Shown: piece by piece, positions 33,130 through 41,656 of the stretch
Numbering within the stretch: position 1 is the first letter of the stretch
Layout of the letters: each line of letters begins with the position of its first letter
Assembly: GCA_017446025.1 (NCBI GenBank)
Contig: JAFSRR010000039.1
Location: 1-60,694 of the forward strand
Length of the DNA: 60,694 nt
Origin: Bacteroidales bacterium
Lineage (GTDB): Bacteria; Bacteroidota; Bacteroidia; Bacteroidales; UBA1402
Reading direction: 5' to 3'
Translations under genes and position numbers: made by a program
Notes under the pieces: model-generated
The model's database searches: none
Seen by the model: the letters and a program-made list of their open reading frames with translations, nothing else
Told to the model about the DNA's origin: nothing

Positions 33130-34908
33130 ATGAATAAGACACTGTTGAAAAATATCCTGGCTTCGGCCCTTCTGCTGACCCTCTGGGGCTGCAAGGACCC
33201 CTATGCAGGGCAGATGTTCGTGCTGGACGACGGCGATGACACGAAAATCACCAACATCGCCTATCTCGAAAAGCATATCGAAGACTATTCGCTCTTCCTG
33301 GAGTTTCTCGACGCAGCCGACTATTACAACGCCCTGAACGATGCCAGCACCACCGTCACGCTCTTCGCCCCCGACAACGAGGCCATGAGGGCGTTCATGG
33401 AGTTGAAGGGCATCTCGTCCTTCGATGAGTTGGACCGGGAATACTCCCGTCAGGTGGTCCAGGTACATGTCATCAAAACCAGTCTGTCGGAAAACTCCTT
33501 CATCCAGTTCACCAACGAAGGCAGCATCAGTACACCCACCCTGTTCGGCGATTATCTGACCCTGGGTTACGGCTACCTGGACACCGATGTCGATGACGTC
33601 GAACTGGCCAACATGACCCCGCAGGACACCTTGTCGATCTATATCAACAATATGTCCCAAGTCAGGGAGATGGCCCACCAGACTGTCAACGGCATGGTCT
33701 ATCGACTGGGCGGTGTGATCAGGCCGCTCATTGAGAACGTGGTCGAAAAAATGAAAGACTACGGAGAATACAAGCTCTTCTTGGAAGCCATCGAGGCTGC
33801 CGGCATGACCGATCTGTTGGAAATCACCGCCGACACGGTCGAACAGGCCATGGGCCAGACCACCATCAATGCAGTCAACTACACCGTGTTTGCCGTTGAC
33901 GATGCCACCTACGCCCAGGCCGGCATCCACTCTTTGGATGAACTGGAAACATGGTTGGGCGCCCGCGATGCCGACGGCAAGACCGGCATCAGCCGCAGCG
34001 ACAGTGCCAGTGTGATCCATCGCTACGTCAGCTATCACATCCTGGACGGAGCCAACAACAAGGCAGCGCTGACCTACAGCGCCGACCCCACCGCCGTCAA
34101 GACCTACGACACCCGCGAAACGGGCGAGATCATCACCCTGCAGACGCTCGTTGGCCAGACCTTTATCAACGGAACCGACGGCTGCGGATTTGTCCATTCC
34201 GACATCAAGGCCTGCAACGGCTACATCCACAAGATCGACGGCATCATGCCCATCTGGAGCCCGGCCCCGAGCGAAGTCATCTGGGACTTCTGCAACAGCC
34301 CCGACATCATCGCCCTGGTCAATGCCTACGGAGCCGACAACAGCCTGGGTATGCTCTACAGCACCCCCTCCGATGCCGCCGAATACAAAATCGACCTTTC
34401 GACCGGCAACAAATACGGCACCGTCACTTCCTTCAAATATGCAGTGGCCTCGCCCAAGAGTTCCTGGCTCAAGGTCGGCTTCTGGAAGATCAAGGCCAAC
34501 ACAGATGCCACACTCGATTATGAGAACGATTTGAATGCCTATCTGAACAACCTGTTCATCGTCAACCTGGGCTACACGGGCTGGGTAGAGTTCAAGACCC
34601 CGACCCTGGTCAAGGGAAAATATCGCGTAGAATTCTATTACGCCGGTGCCAAGGCATTGGCTTCCAAATTTTATGGTCAGGGCAGTCTGGTCAAGTTCAC
34701 CCTCGACGACTACCTGAAAAACTTCTATGTCTGGAAAGGTTGGGACAGCAAGCAACAGGCTGTCACGGGCGAGACGCTTTTCGAGAAGGTCATCTTCGAC
34801 AAGACTTCCAGCCACACGCTGAAAGCCATCTTGATGGACGCCAATGCCACGAGCAACGCCAACTACCGCCAGATGTGGGATTACATCAAGTTTGTGCCCA
34901 TTGATTAG
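33130..34908 (+). CDS. FAS1 (fasciclin) lipoprotein B with C-terminal beta-rich domain
   Basis: 592 residues from the ATG at 33130 (ATGs at 33103 and 33124 are in frame; 33103 overlaps the SusD stop). Lipobox LTLWGC followed by KD. Two FAS1 modules are clear: TVTLFAPDNEAMRAF (about 75) and YTVFAVDDATYAQAG (about 250), the second closing with NGYIHKIDGIMPI, the typical FAS1 H2-type end. Residues about 380-592 are beta-rich with a ligand-binding look (FIVNLGYTGWVEFKTP, GKYRVEFYYAGAKA). The arrangement suggests FAS1 as spacer and the C-terminal domain as binding module, standing in for a SusE/F-type protein. That is inference; no binding data are visible in sequence. Confidence 0.8.
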   Translation: MNKTLLKNILASALLLTLWGCKDPYAGQMFVLDDGDDTKITNIAYLEKHIEDYSLFLEFLDAADYYNALNDASTTVTLFAPDNEAMRAFMELKGISSFDELDREYSRQVVQVHVIKTSLSENSFIQFTNEGSISTPTLFGDYLTLGYGYLDTDVDDVELANMTPQDTLSIYINNMSQVREMAHQTVNGMVYRLGGVIRPLIENVVEKMKDYGEYKLFLEAIEAAGMTDLLEITADTVEQAMGQTTINAVNYTVFAVDDATYAQAGIHSLDELETWLGARDADGKTGISRSDSASVIHRYVSYHILDGANNKAALTYSADPTAVKTYDTRETGEIITLQTLVGQTFINGTDGCGFVHSDIKACNGYIHKIDGIMPIWSPAPSEVIWDFCNSPDIIALVNAYGADNSLGMLYSTPSDAAEYKIDLSTGNKYGTVTSFKYAVASPKSSWLKVGFWKIKANTDATLDYENDLNAYLNNLFIVNLGYTGWVEFKTPTLVKGKYRVEFYYAGAKALASKFYGQGSLVKFTLDDYLKNFYVWKGWDSKQQAVTGETLFEKVIFDKTSSHTLKAILMDANATSNANYRQMWDYIKFVPID

Positions 34909-34923
34909 AAAAACCATCGGATT

Positions 34924-36756
34924 ATGAGAAAACATATCTTCCTTATGATGCTTGCCACCGTGGCCATGGCTCTGGTGACAAGTTCCTGTCAGGACAGCTG
35001 GAGCGACCACTATGGTCAGCAGGAGCTCAGTGCTGACAGCCAGACGGACATTTACCAGGGAACCCTGCAGGAGTTTCTGGGCTCCCATCAGGAATTCAGT
35101 GCCCAAAGCAAGTTGTTTGCCGCTGCCGGCGTCTTCGACAAGATGGAAGCCGGGCAGGAATACACCGTGCTGGTTTACGACAACAGCCTGCTGGAGGCCT
35201 CTCCCTACGCCACCCAGGCCGACTATGCCGGCTACTGCATCAGCGATATTGCCCTGGCGCCCGCCGACATGAAAGACGGGCTGGGCATCTCCACCTGGTA
35301 TGGCAAGAACCTGTGGATTTCGGTCACGGCCGATGGCAAGACCTATGTCAACAACGGTCTGCTGAGCCGGGTATTCCGCACCCAGGATGCATTCATCTAT
35401 GAAATCGGCGACCACCTGCTGTCGGTCACACCTTCCGTTTATGACCAGATCATGCAGCTCGACGATGCCGAATATTCGACCTTCAAGCAACTGGTCAAAG
35501 ACTACGAACGCATCTGGTTCGATGCCGACAAGTGCACGCCTGCCGGCACCAACGAACAGGGCAACACCATCTATGCCGACTCTGCCAAGGGCTGGACCGT
35601 CAAAAACACCTTGATGGACCGTTACACTGAAGACGGCCAGGAAATGTGGAACATGCGCAGCGAAAGCTACAACACCACCGTATTGGTTCCCTCCAACGCC
35701 GTCATCAAGGAAGCCCTCGACACGGCCTTGGCCAAGGTGCCCCGCTACCTGGGTCGCGCTGCCACCTCCGTCGATCGGGCCAAATTTGAGAAATGGATCG
35801 TCCGGGCCTGCTTCATCGACCGCCGCCTCAGCGCCGAGGAAATCACCGGCACCGACGATATCGACTGCGTGGGCGGCTATATGAAGGACACCCTGGAAGG
35901 CACCAAGTTCAGCCATGCCGACGCGGCCATGTGGCGGCCCACTGTCCAGCGGGTCCGCACCGCCGACATGATCCAGGCCAGCAACGGCAACCTGTTCTTC
36001 ATCGACTGGATGAAAGTGCCTAACAACGTCATCATCTACCGTCTCAAGAGCCGTTTCTACGAACTCTGGAACAATATGACCACCGATCAGCGCAACCAGT
36101 ATTTCCGCTGGAAACACTGGATCGACCCGATGATCATCAACGACGCACAGGGATCATTTGAATTGAGCCCCACCCTGCCCACCATGTACTATCATGTGTT
36201 GACCGCCATTCCCGACGATACGGCCCGCAAGGCCAAACTCTACAACACCGAGCCGGTCATCTGCAGCGTCACCTACGACGGCACGCTCTATTTGGAAAAC
36301 AACCCGCGCGGACAGCGCATCAAGGAATGCTTCATCCCCGCCGGCGAATACTACCTGCGCATGGGATTCAAGCACAGCCTGCTGTACTCGCTGAGCATCC
36401 AGTTCAACGACACGCTGCTCATCAAGGACATGGTGATGTATGCCCAGGGCAGTAACTACCACTTCGACCGTGGATCGGTTTCGGTGGTCGACAACTATGG
36501 TGAATCGTCCATCGGCTATCCCGAAGGCTACAACTGGCACGACTGGTCGTCGCTGAGCGAGAAAGCCCAGGCCTACGATACCGACGGCTATCAGGTCGGC
36601 ATAGTCAATGTCAAAAAAGACGGCAATTTCACCATCACCGTCTCCTCTTCGGATATGTACTACCTATATACTTACGGCGCTGACCGCAACACCTCCAACG
36701 TCAATCAGCTGATGATGTACCACTGGTGCCTGCGTCCGACAAAAAACAACTACTAA
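34924..36756 (+). CDS. FAS1-like lipoprotein C with C-terminal beta-rich domain
   Basis: 610 residues. Lipobox ALVTSSC (Cys about 22) followed by QD. FAS1 similarity is weaker than in B but two H1-like boxes remain: YTVLVYDNSLLEA (about 80) and TTVLVPSNAVIKEAL (about 255), the latter with a following helix and GNLFFIDWMKVP end. The C-terminal 200 residues have the same kind of beta-rich region as protein B (ECFIPAGEYYLRMGFKHSL). B and C are probably diverged copies. Next gene (second SusC) starts after 1 bp. Confidence 0.75.
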   Translation: MRKHIFLMMLATVAMALVTSSCQDSWSDHYGQQELSADSQTDIYQGTLQEFLGSHQEFSAQSKLFAAAGVFDKMEAGQEYTVLVYDNSLLEASPYATQADYAGYCISDIALAPADMKDGLGISTWYGKNLWISVTADGKTYVNNGLLSRVFRTQDAFIYEIGDHLLSVTPSVYDQIMQLDDAEYSTFKQLVKDYERIWFDADKCTPAGTNEQGNTIYADSAKGWTVKNTLMDRYTEDGQEMWNMRSESYNTTVLVPSNAVIKEALDTALAKVPRYLGRAATSVDRAKFEKWIVRACFIDRRLSAEEITGTDDIDCVGGYMKDTLEGTKFSHADAAMWRPTVQRVRTADMIQASNGNLFFIDWMKVPNNVIIYRLKSRFYELWNNMTTDQRNQYFRWKHWIDPMIINDAQGSFELSPTLPTMYYHVLTAIPDDTARKAKLYNTEPVICSVTYDGTLYLENNPRGQRIKECFIPAGEYYLRMGFKHSLLYSLSIQFNDTLLIKDMVMYAQGSNYHFDRGSVSVVDNYGESSIGYPEGYNWHDWSSLSEKAQAYDTDGYQVGIVNVKKDGNFTITVSSSDMYYLYTYGADRNTSNVNQLMMYHWCLRPTKNNY

Positions 36757-36757
36757 T

Positions 36758-39700
36758 ATGAGAAGAACTCTTGCTTTTGTCATCATATCACTGCTGGGTG
36801 TGGCTTCCATGCTGGCCCAGGGCTTTGTGCTGAGCACAAAGGTTGTCGATACCAAGGGCCAGGGGCTCCAGGGTGTCATGGTGGAATCGACCGGTGCCGA
36901 GGCTTCGGCCTTCAGCGACGAATCCGGTCGGGTCGAACTGAAAATGACCGTACCGCAAGCCATCGTCAGAATCTCCCTGAGCGGTTACTACAGCGTCGAA
37001 CTGCCGGTCAGTGAAAGCAATCAGCCGGCTCATGTCACGTTGATTCCCGAGAATTGGAAAAACTACACCCAAGGGGCCTCGCTCAACAAGAAAGACATGG
37101 CCCAGGCCATGAACATCGACATGGCCATCCAGGGCAAGATCCCCGGCTTACAGACCGTACAGAAAAGCGGAATGCCCGCCGAAGGCGCCTATCTGAACAT
37201 CGGCGGTTTGCACTCCCTGTATGCCGAGAACACGCCCCTGATCGTGGTGAACGGTGTGCCCTATCTCAACGACACCGAAGTATCGACGGCCATCAACGGC
37301 TACAGCCGCAGCCTGTTTGCCGCCCTCAACATCTATGACATCCGCAACATCACCCTGCTCACCGGGGCCGAGGCTGCCCAGTATGGCAGTCTGGGATCCA
37401 ACGGGGTGCTGGTCATCGAGACCGAGCGGGCCACCAGCGACAATCTCGACACCCGGATCTCCTTCTCCGGCCAGTACGGTATGCATATGAAAGGTCGCAC
37501 CGTGGATGTGCTCGATGCCGACGGCTACAAGAACTACCTCCGATCGGTCGGTCTGGGACGCTACGGGTCGATGAACGCCCTCACGACCGATTATCCCTTC
37601 CTTCAGACCTCAACCGACTATCCGACGGCCTATATCTTCAACAACAACACCGACTGGCAGAACGAAATCTACCACTCGGCCTTCCTCACCAACAATGTGT
37701 TCCGCGTCGAAGGCGGTGACGAAGTGGCCAAATACAACATGAGCGTGGGCTATTCCTCCGACGGTGGCATCATCTCGGGCACCAAGACCGAACGCTACCA
37801 CACCCTGCTCAACTCCAACATCATGGTGAGCCGCAAGGTGGATATCTTCACATCGGTGGGATTGTCCTACATGAACAGCCGCCTGCAGGAACAAGGCATG
37901 AGCGAGGAGACCAACCCCATGCTGGCCGCCTGGTACAAAATGCCGGTGTTGAGCCCCTACTTCGCGGGCAACGACGGCAAGCTGACCAACACTTTTGCCA
38001 CCTACGACTTCTCCAACATCAACGACTATCCGCTGTTCCCCTACGAGAACGTAAGCAACCCCACGGCCATCGTCAAGACCCTCGAAGCCGGCGACAAGAT
38101 CTATGATGTAAACATCAACATGGGACTCAACTACCAGGTACTCGACTACCTGAAACTGACCGGCACCTTCAACCGCCAGTACCGCTATGTCGAAGAAAAC
38201 CTGTTTATTCCCGGTGTGAGCAACCAGGCCATCTATCCGCAGTTCTACGGCATCGGCCGCAACACGGTACGCAAGGCCGTGTCGGAGCGCAGCAATTCCT
38301 ACTACGGACTGAATGCCGCCTACCGCAACATATTCGACCAGATCCACGAACTGCGTGCCGATGTGGGCGCCCGCATCATGACCACCTCCTCGGAGTATGA
38401 CATGTCGAGCGGCTACAATACGGCCAACGACTTCTACAAGACCCTGGACAAGACCACCGACGAGGAAAATTCCGACGGTTATATCAATCTCTGGACCTGG
38501 GCCAACTACTACCTGCGCGGCGGTTACACCTGGAACCGTCTCGTGGATGCCAGTCTGAGCCTGACGCTCGACGGCAGCTCGGTAAGCGGCATCGATGCAC
38601 CGCTCTACTACTTCTATCCAGCCGGTGCGCTCAAATTGATGGCCGCCAACCTGGGTGTCATGCCCGACTGGGTCAACACCCTCGATGTGCAGGTATCCGC
38701 TGCCTTGAGCGGCAACAGCCGTTTCTCGAGCAACTACGCCAAGAACTACTACACCAGCGCCAACTTCTTCACGATGGGTTCGATCATCCGGGGCGACATC
38801 CCCAACACCCTGCTCGAGCCCGAGAAGCAGCGCCAGCTCACTGCCGGGGTGACAGCCAGCCTGCTGGGCCACCGCCTGCAACTGGGCGCCGATGTCCACG
38901 ACACCTATGCCTACGACCTGATCATCCCCCGGGCCATCTCGAGTGTCTATGCATCGGACAACTACTATGAGAATGCCGCAGCCGTCTCGACCAAGGGCGT
39001 GACTGTGAGCCTTCGGATCACGCCGGTGGAGACCCACCGTTTCAGCTGGACTTTGGGCGGCAACCTGACGGCCAACCGCAGCCTGGTCGAAGACCTGGGC
39101 GGGCAGGACTACCTCGACATCACATACGACGCGCTGTCGCAGGGCGAAGACATGGTGATCCGCCTGAAAGTAGGCGAAGCCCCCTACCAGTTCTATGGCT
39201 ACGCCACCGACGGCATCTATGCCACGACGGCCCAGGCCCAGGCCGACAACCTGACGGGCACGAAAGGGGCCAAGTTCCAGGCCGGTGATGTCCGCTTCAT
39301 CGACCATCACAGCGACGGTTTCATCAACGAGCAGGACAAGGTGCTGCTGGGCAGTACCCGGCCCGACTGCTTCGGTTCCTTCTTTACCCACTTGCGCTAC
39401 GGCCAGATTGGCCTCAACGCCCAGTTCAACTACAGCTTGGGCGGCAAGATCTACAATGCGGTCCGCCGCCACCTGGAATCGATGGACAACTTCTACAACC
39501 AGGCCCAGTCTGTCAGGAACCGCTGGCAGATGGAAGGACAGCACACCGACATGCCTCGCGCCGCCTACGGCGATCCCAGTGGCAACAACCTGTTTTCCGA
39601 CCGCTGGGTGGAAGATGCCAGCTATCTCAAACTGGGCAGCCTCACGCTGAGCTACAGCATCGAGCACCCGATCGCCAACTTCTTCCGTTCGGGTGAACTG

Positions 39701-39853
39701 TGGGTCTCGGCTGAAAACCTGCTCACCTGGACCAACTACCTGGGCAACGATCCGGAAACATCCTACAGCTACGGCGACGCCCTCTACGGCATCGACTATG
39801 CCAAGATACCGCAGCCCCGCACTGTCAAACTCGGTTTTAATTTGAATTTCTAA
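36758..39853 (+). CDS. SusC/RagA-type TonB-dependent transporter 2
   Basis: 1031 residues. Signal peptide (about 1-20, ending SMLAQ), a regulatory domain (VVDTKGQGLQGVMVESTGAE ... SGYYSVELPV), a plug with MAIQGKIPGLQTVQKSGMPAEG and NTPLIVVNGVPYLNDTE, and a barrel ending VKLGFNLNF. It is clearly diverged from transporter 1, so the pair probably imports a different product (size or methylation) of the same polymer. SusD 2 follows after 5 bp. Confidence 0.92.
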   Translation: MRRTLAFVIISLLGVASMLAQGFVLSTKVVDTKGQGLQGVMVESTGAEASAFSDESGRVELKMTVPQAIVRISLSGYYSVELPVSESNQPAHVTLIPENWKNYTQGASLNKKDMAQAMNIDMAIQGKIPGLQTVQKSGMPAEGAYLNIGGLHSLYAENTPLIVVNGVPYLNDTEVSTAINGYSRSLFAALNIYDIRNITLLTGAEAAQYGSLGSNGVLVIETERATSDNLDTRISFSGQYGMHMKGRTVDVLDADGYKNYLRSVGLGRYGSMNALTTDYPFLQTSTDYPTAYIFNNNTDWQNEIYHSAFLTNNVFRVEGGDEVAKYNMSVGYSSDGGIISGTKTERYHTLLNSNIMVSRKVDIFTSVGLSYMNSRLQEQGMSEETNPMLAAWYKMPVLSPYFAGNDGKLTNTFATYDFSNINDYPLFPYENVSNPTAIVKTLEAGDKIYDVNINMGLNYQVLDYLKLTGTFNRQYRYVEENLFIPGVSNQAIYPQFYGIGRNTVRKAVSERSNSYYGLNAAYRNIFDQIHELRADVGARIMTTSSEYDMSSGYNTANDFYKTLDKTTDEENSDGYINLWTWANYYLRGGYTWNRLVDASLSLTLDGSSVSGIDAPLYYFYPAGALKLMAANLGVMPDWVNTLDVQVSAALSGNSRFSSNYAKNYYTSANFFTMGSIIRGDIPNTLLEPEKQRQLTAGVTASLLGHRLQLGADVHDTYAYDLIIPRAISSVYASDNYYENAAAVSTKGVTVSLRITPVETHRFSWTLGGNLTANRSLVEDLGGQDYLDITYDALSQGEDMVIRLKVGEAPYQFYGYATDGIYATTAQAQADNLTGTKGAKFQAGDVRFIDHHSDGFINEQDKVLLGSTRPDCFGSFFTHLRYGQIGLNAQFNYSLGGKIYNAVRRHLESMDNFYNQAQSVRNRWQMEGQHTDMPRAAYGDPSGNNLFSDRWVEDASYLKLGSLTLSYSIEHPIANFFRSGELWVSAENLLTWTNYLGNDPETSYSYGDALYGIDYAKIPQPRTVKLGFNLNF

Positions 39854-39858
39854 GGCTT

Positions 39859-41655
39859 ATGAAAAAGATATTGTTACCTGTCATCGCCCTTACCCTGGCT
39901 CTGGGGTGCAATTCCTGCCGGGATATGTTCCTGACCGATCCCGACGACATCATCAACGTGGACGACTACATCAGCCAGGACGATGAAATGTACAAAGGTT
40001 TCCTGGGCATCATGACCCGCATGCAGCAGGCCGCCGACCATTCCATCATCCTGACGGATACCCGCGGCGACTATTTCCAGGTTACCGCCAATGCACCGCT
40101 GGAGCTGCAGAAGATCTACACCTACGATCCCACCGACGGCAACTCCTATGCCGATCCCGCCCCCTACTATGCCATCGTCATCGCCTGCAACGACTACATC
40201 GACAAGATGAAGGCCTATCGGGAAAAAACGGGTGAAAACATGGACGAAAAGGCCATCAACCATTTCAATGCCCTCATCAGCAGCACCATCCGCCTGAAAG
40301 TCTGGGCCTACCTGAAAATGGGCTCCATCTACGGACAGGCCGTCTGGTTTGACGACCCGCTGGAAGAGAAAAAAGAGCTGAGCGACAGCGAGACCTTTAC
40401 CCTTTGCAATATGAGCCAGTTGGTGGACAAGTGCCTCGACCTGCTCGACAAAGGCCTGGTGCTCTATCGCGACCAGAACATCTCCTCCCAGCTCATCATG
40501 GACTGGGCCGCCTGGATCAACGAAGAGGACGTCACCGACAACTACACCCACTGGCAGTACATGATTCCGCCTTACCTGATGTTGCGCTGCGAGCTGCTGC
40601 TGTGGCGGGGCAATCCCGAAGACTATCTCTGGGTGCGCGACACGGTGATCAAATACCTCTACAAAGTGCATCAGGGCACCATCAACGATGGCATCGAAGT
40701 GGCCTACAACGACTGGCGCTACGCCTGCAACATCCCTATCCGCACGGGTGCCGACAACCTGTATGCCACCGAATACTACCGTATGTTCTACAACGAACTG
40801 TACAACGCCAGCAACTTCACCAACTTCTACCAGGTGATTACCGGCATCATGTACGATTACGAACATCACCAGACCAACCACATCATCGAGTATTTCTGCC
40901 CGCGTACGCCCGGCAAATACTATCTGCGGCCTTCAAACTACGCTATCGGCAAATACAACGAGTCCGACCTGCGCAGCCTGACCCAGCGCAACAACATGGA
41001 TATCATCGACGGTGACACCTGCTTCTGCAAATACTACTATCACCGCGGCGAGTGGCTGCGTACCCGCATCGTCGAGATCCAGCCCGTCATTCCCCTGTTC
41101 CGCGGCCACGACTACCATTTCTACCTGGCCGAAGCCGAAAACCATCTGGGCAACTGGCACCAGGCCGAAGTGATCATGAACAATGGTGTGACCAACGAAT
41201 TTGCCGACAAGACCCTGCCCTCATACTGGGCTTTCGAATACAATTCCTGGTTCTGCCCCGGCGGCGGTTATGGCGATATCGGCGTAGCCTCCTGTGCCTA
41301 CGGCAACACCCACGATTTCCCGATGGGTATCTACGACTGGCTCACCAAGACCAAGAGCACCTATCCCGACGGCCTGTATCACAACAGCAAGGACGAGACC
41401 TTCGACGAGGCCGCCCGCATGCGCGAATACGACCTGCTCATCATGGACGAAGCCCTGTCGGAGTATGCCGGTGAAGGCCGGGCCTATGCCTACGTATGCC
41501 GTATGGCCGAGCGCTATGGCGCCGCTGCCGTGGTCGATCGCATCGCCGACAAATACAAGAACACGCCCTACTACGAAAAGGTCCGTTCGGCCATCCTGGC
41601 TGGCGACTATTGGGTGAAATGGGATCTGAAAACCGACGATTTAAACAACAACTGA
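39859..41655 (+). CDS. SusD/RagB-type lipoprotein 2
   Basis: 598 residues. Lipobox LALGCNSC, then RDMFLTDPDDIINVDDYISQ and a TPR-like helical part (FNALISSTIRLKVWAYLKMGS, a form of the SusD block), ending YYEKVRSAILAGDYWVKWDL. It is longer and more diverged than SusD 1 but the order after SusC, the lipoprotein signal and the helical pattern support the assignment. CE8 gene 2 starts 1 bp after its stop. Confidence 0.85.
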   Translation: MKKILLPVIALTLALGCNSCRDMFLTDPDDIINVDDYISQDDEMYKGFLGIMTRMQQAADHSIILTDTRGDYFQVTANAPLELQKIYTYDPTDGNSYADPAPYYAIVIACNDYIDKMKAYREKTGENMDEKAINHFNALISSTIRLKVWAYLKMGSIYGQAVWFDDPLEEKKELSDSETFTLCNMSQLVDKCLDLLDKGLVLYRDQNISSQLIMDWAAWINEEDVTDNYTHWQYMIPPYLMLRCELLLWRGNPEDYLWVRDTVIKYLYKVHQGTINDGIEVAYNDWRYACNIPIRTGADNLYATEYYRMFYNELYNASNFTNFYQVITGIMYDYEHHQTNHIIEYFCPRTPGKYYLRPSNYAIGKYNESDLRSLTQRNNMDIIDGDTCFCKYYYHRGEWLRTRIVEIQPVIPLFRGHDYHFYLAEAENHLGNWHQAEVIMNNGVTNEFADKTLPSYWAFEYNSWFCPGGGYGDIGVASCAYGNTHDFPMGIYDWLTKTKSTYPDGLYHNSKDETFDEAARMREYDLLIMDEALSEYAGEGRAYAYVCRMAERYGAAAVVDRIADKYKNTPYYEKVRSAILAGDYWVKWDLKTDDLNNN

Positions 41656-41656
41656 T

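Noticed and set aside
33121..36117. 998-codon open frame on the minus strand opposite the FAS1 lipoproteins
   Set aside because: No signal, motif or promoter; it is the antisense shadow typical of GC-rich coding DNA. The plus-strand frames have lipoboxes and FAS1 motifs.
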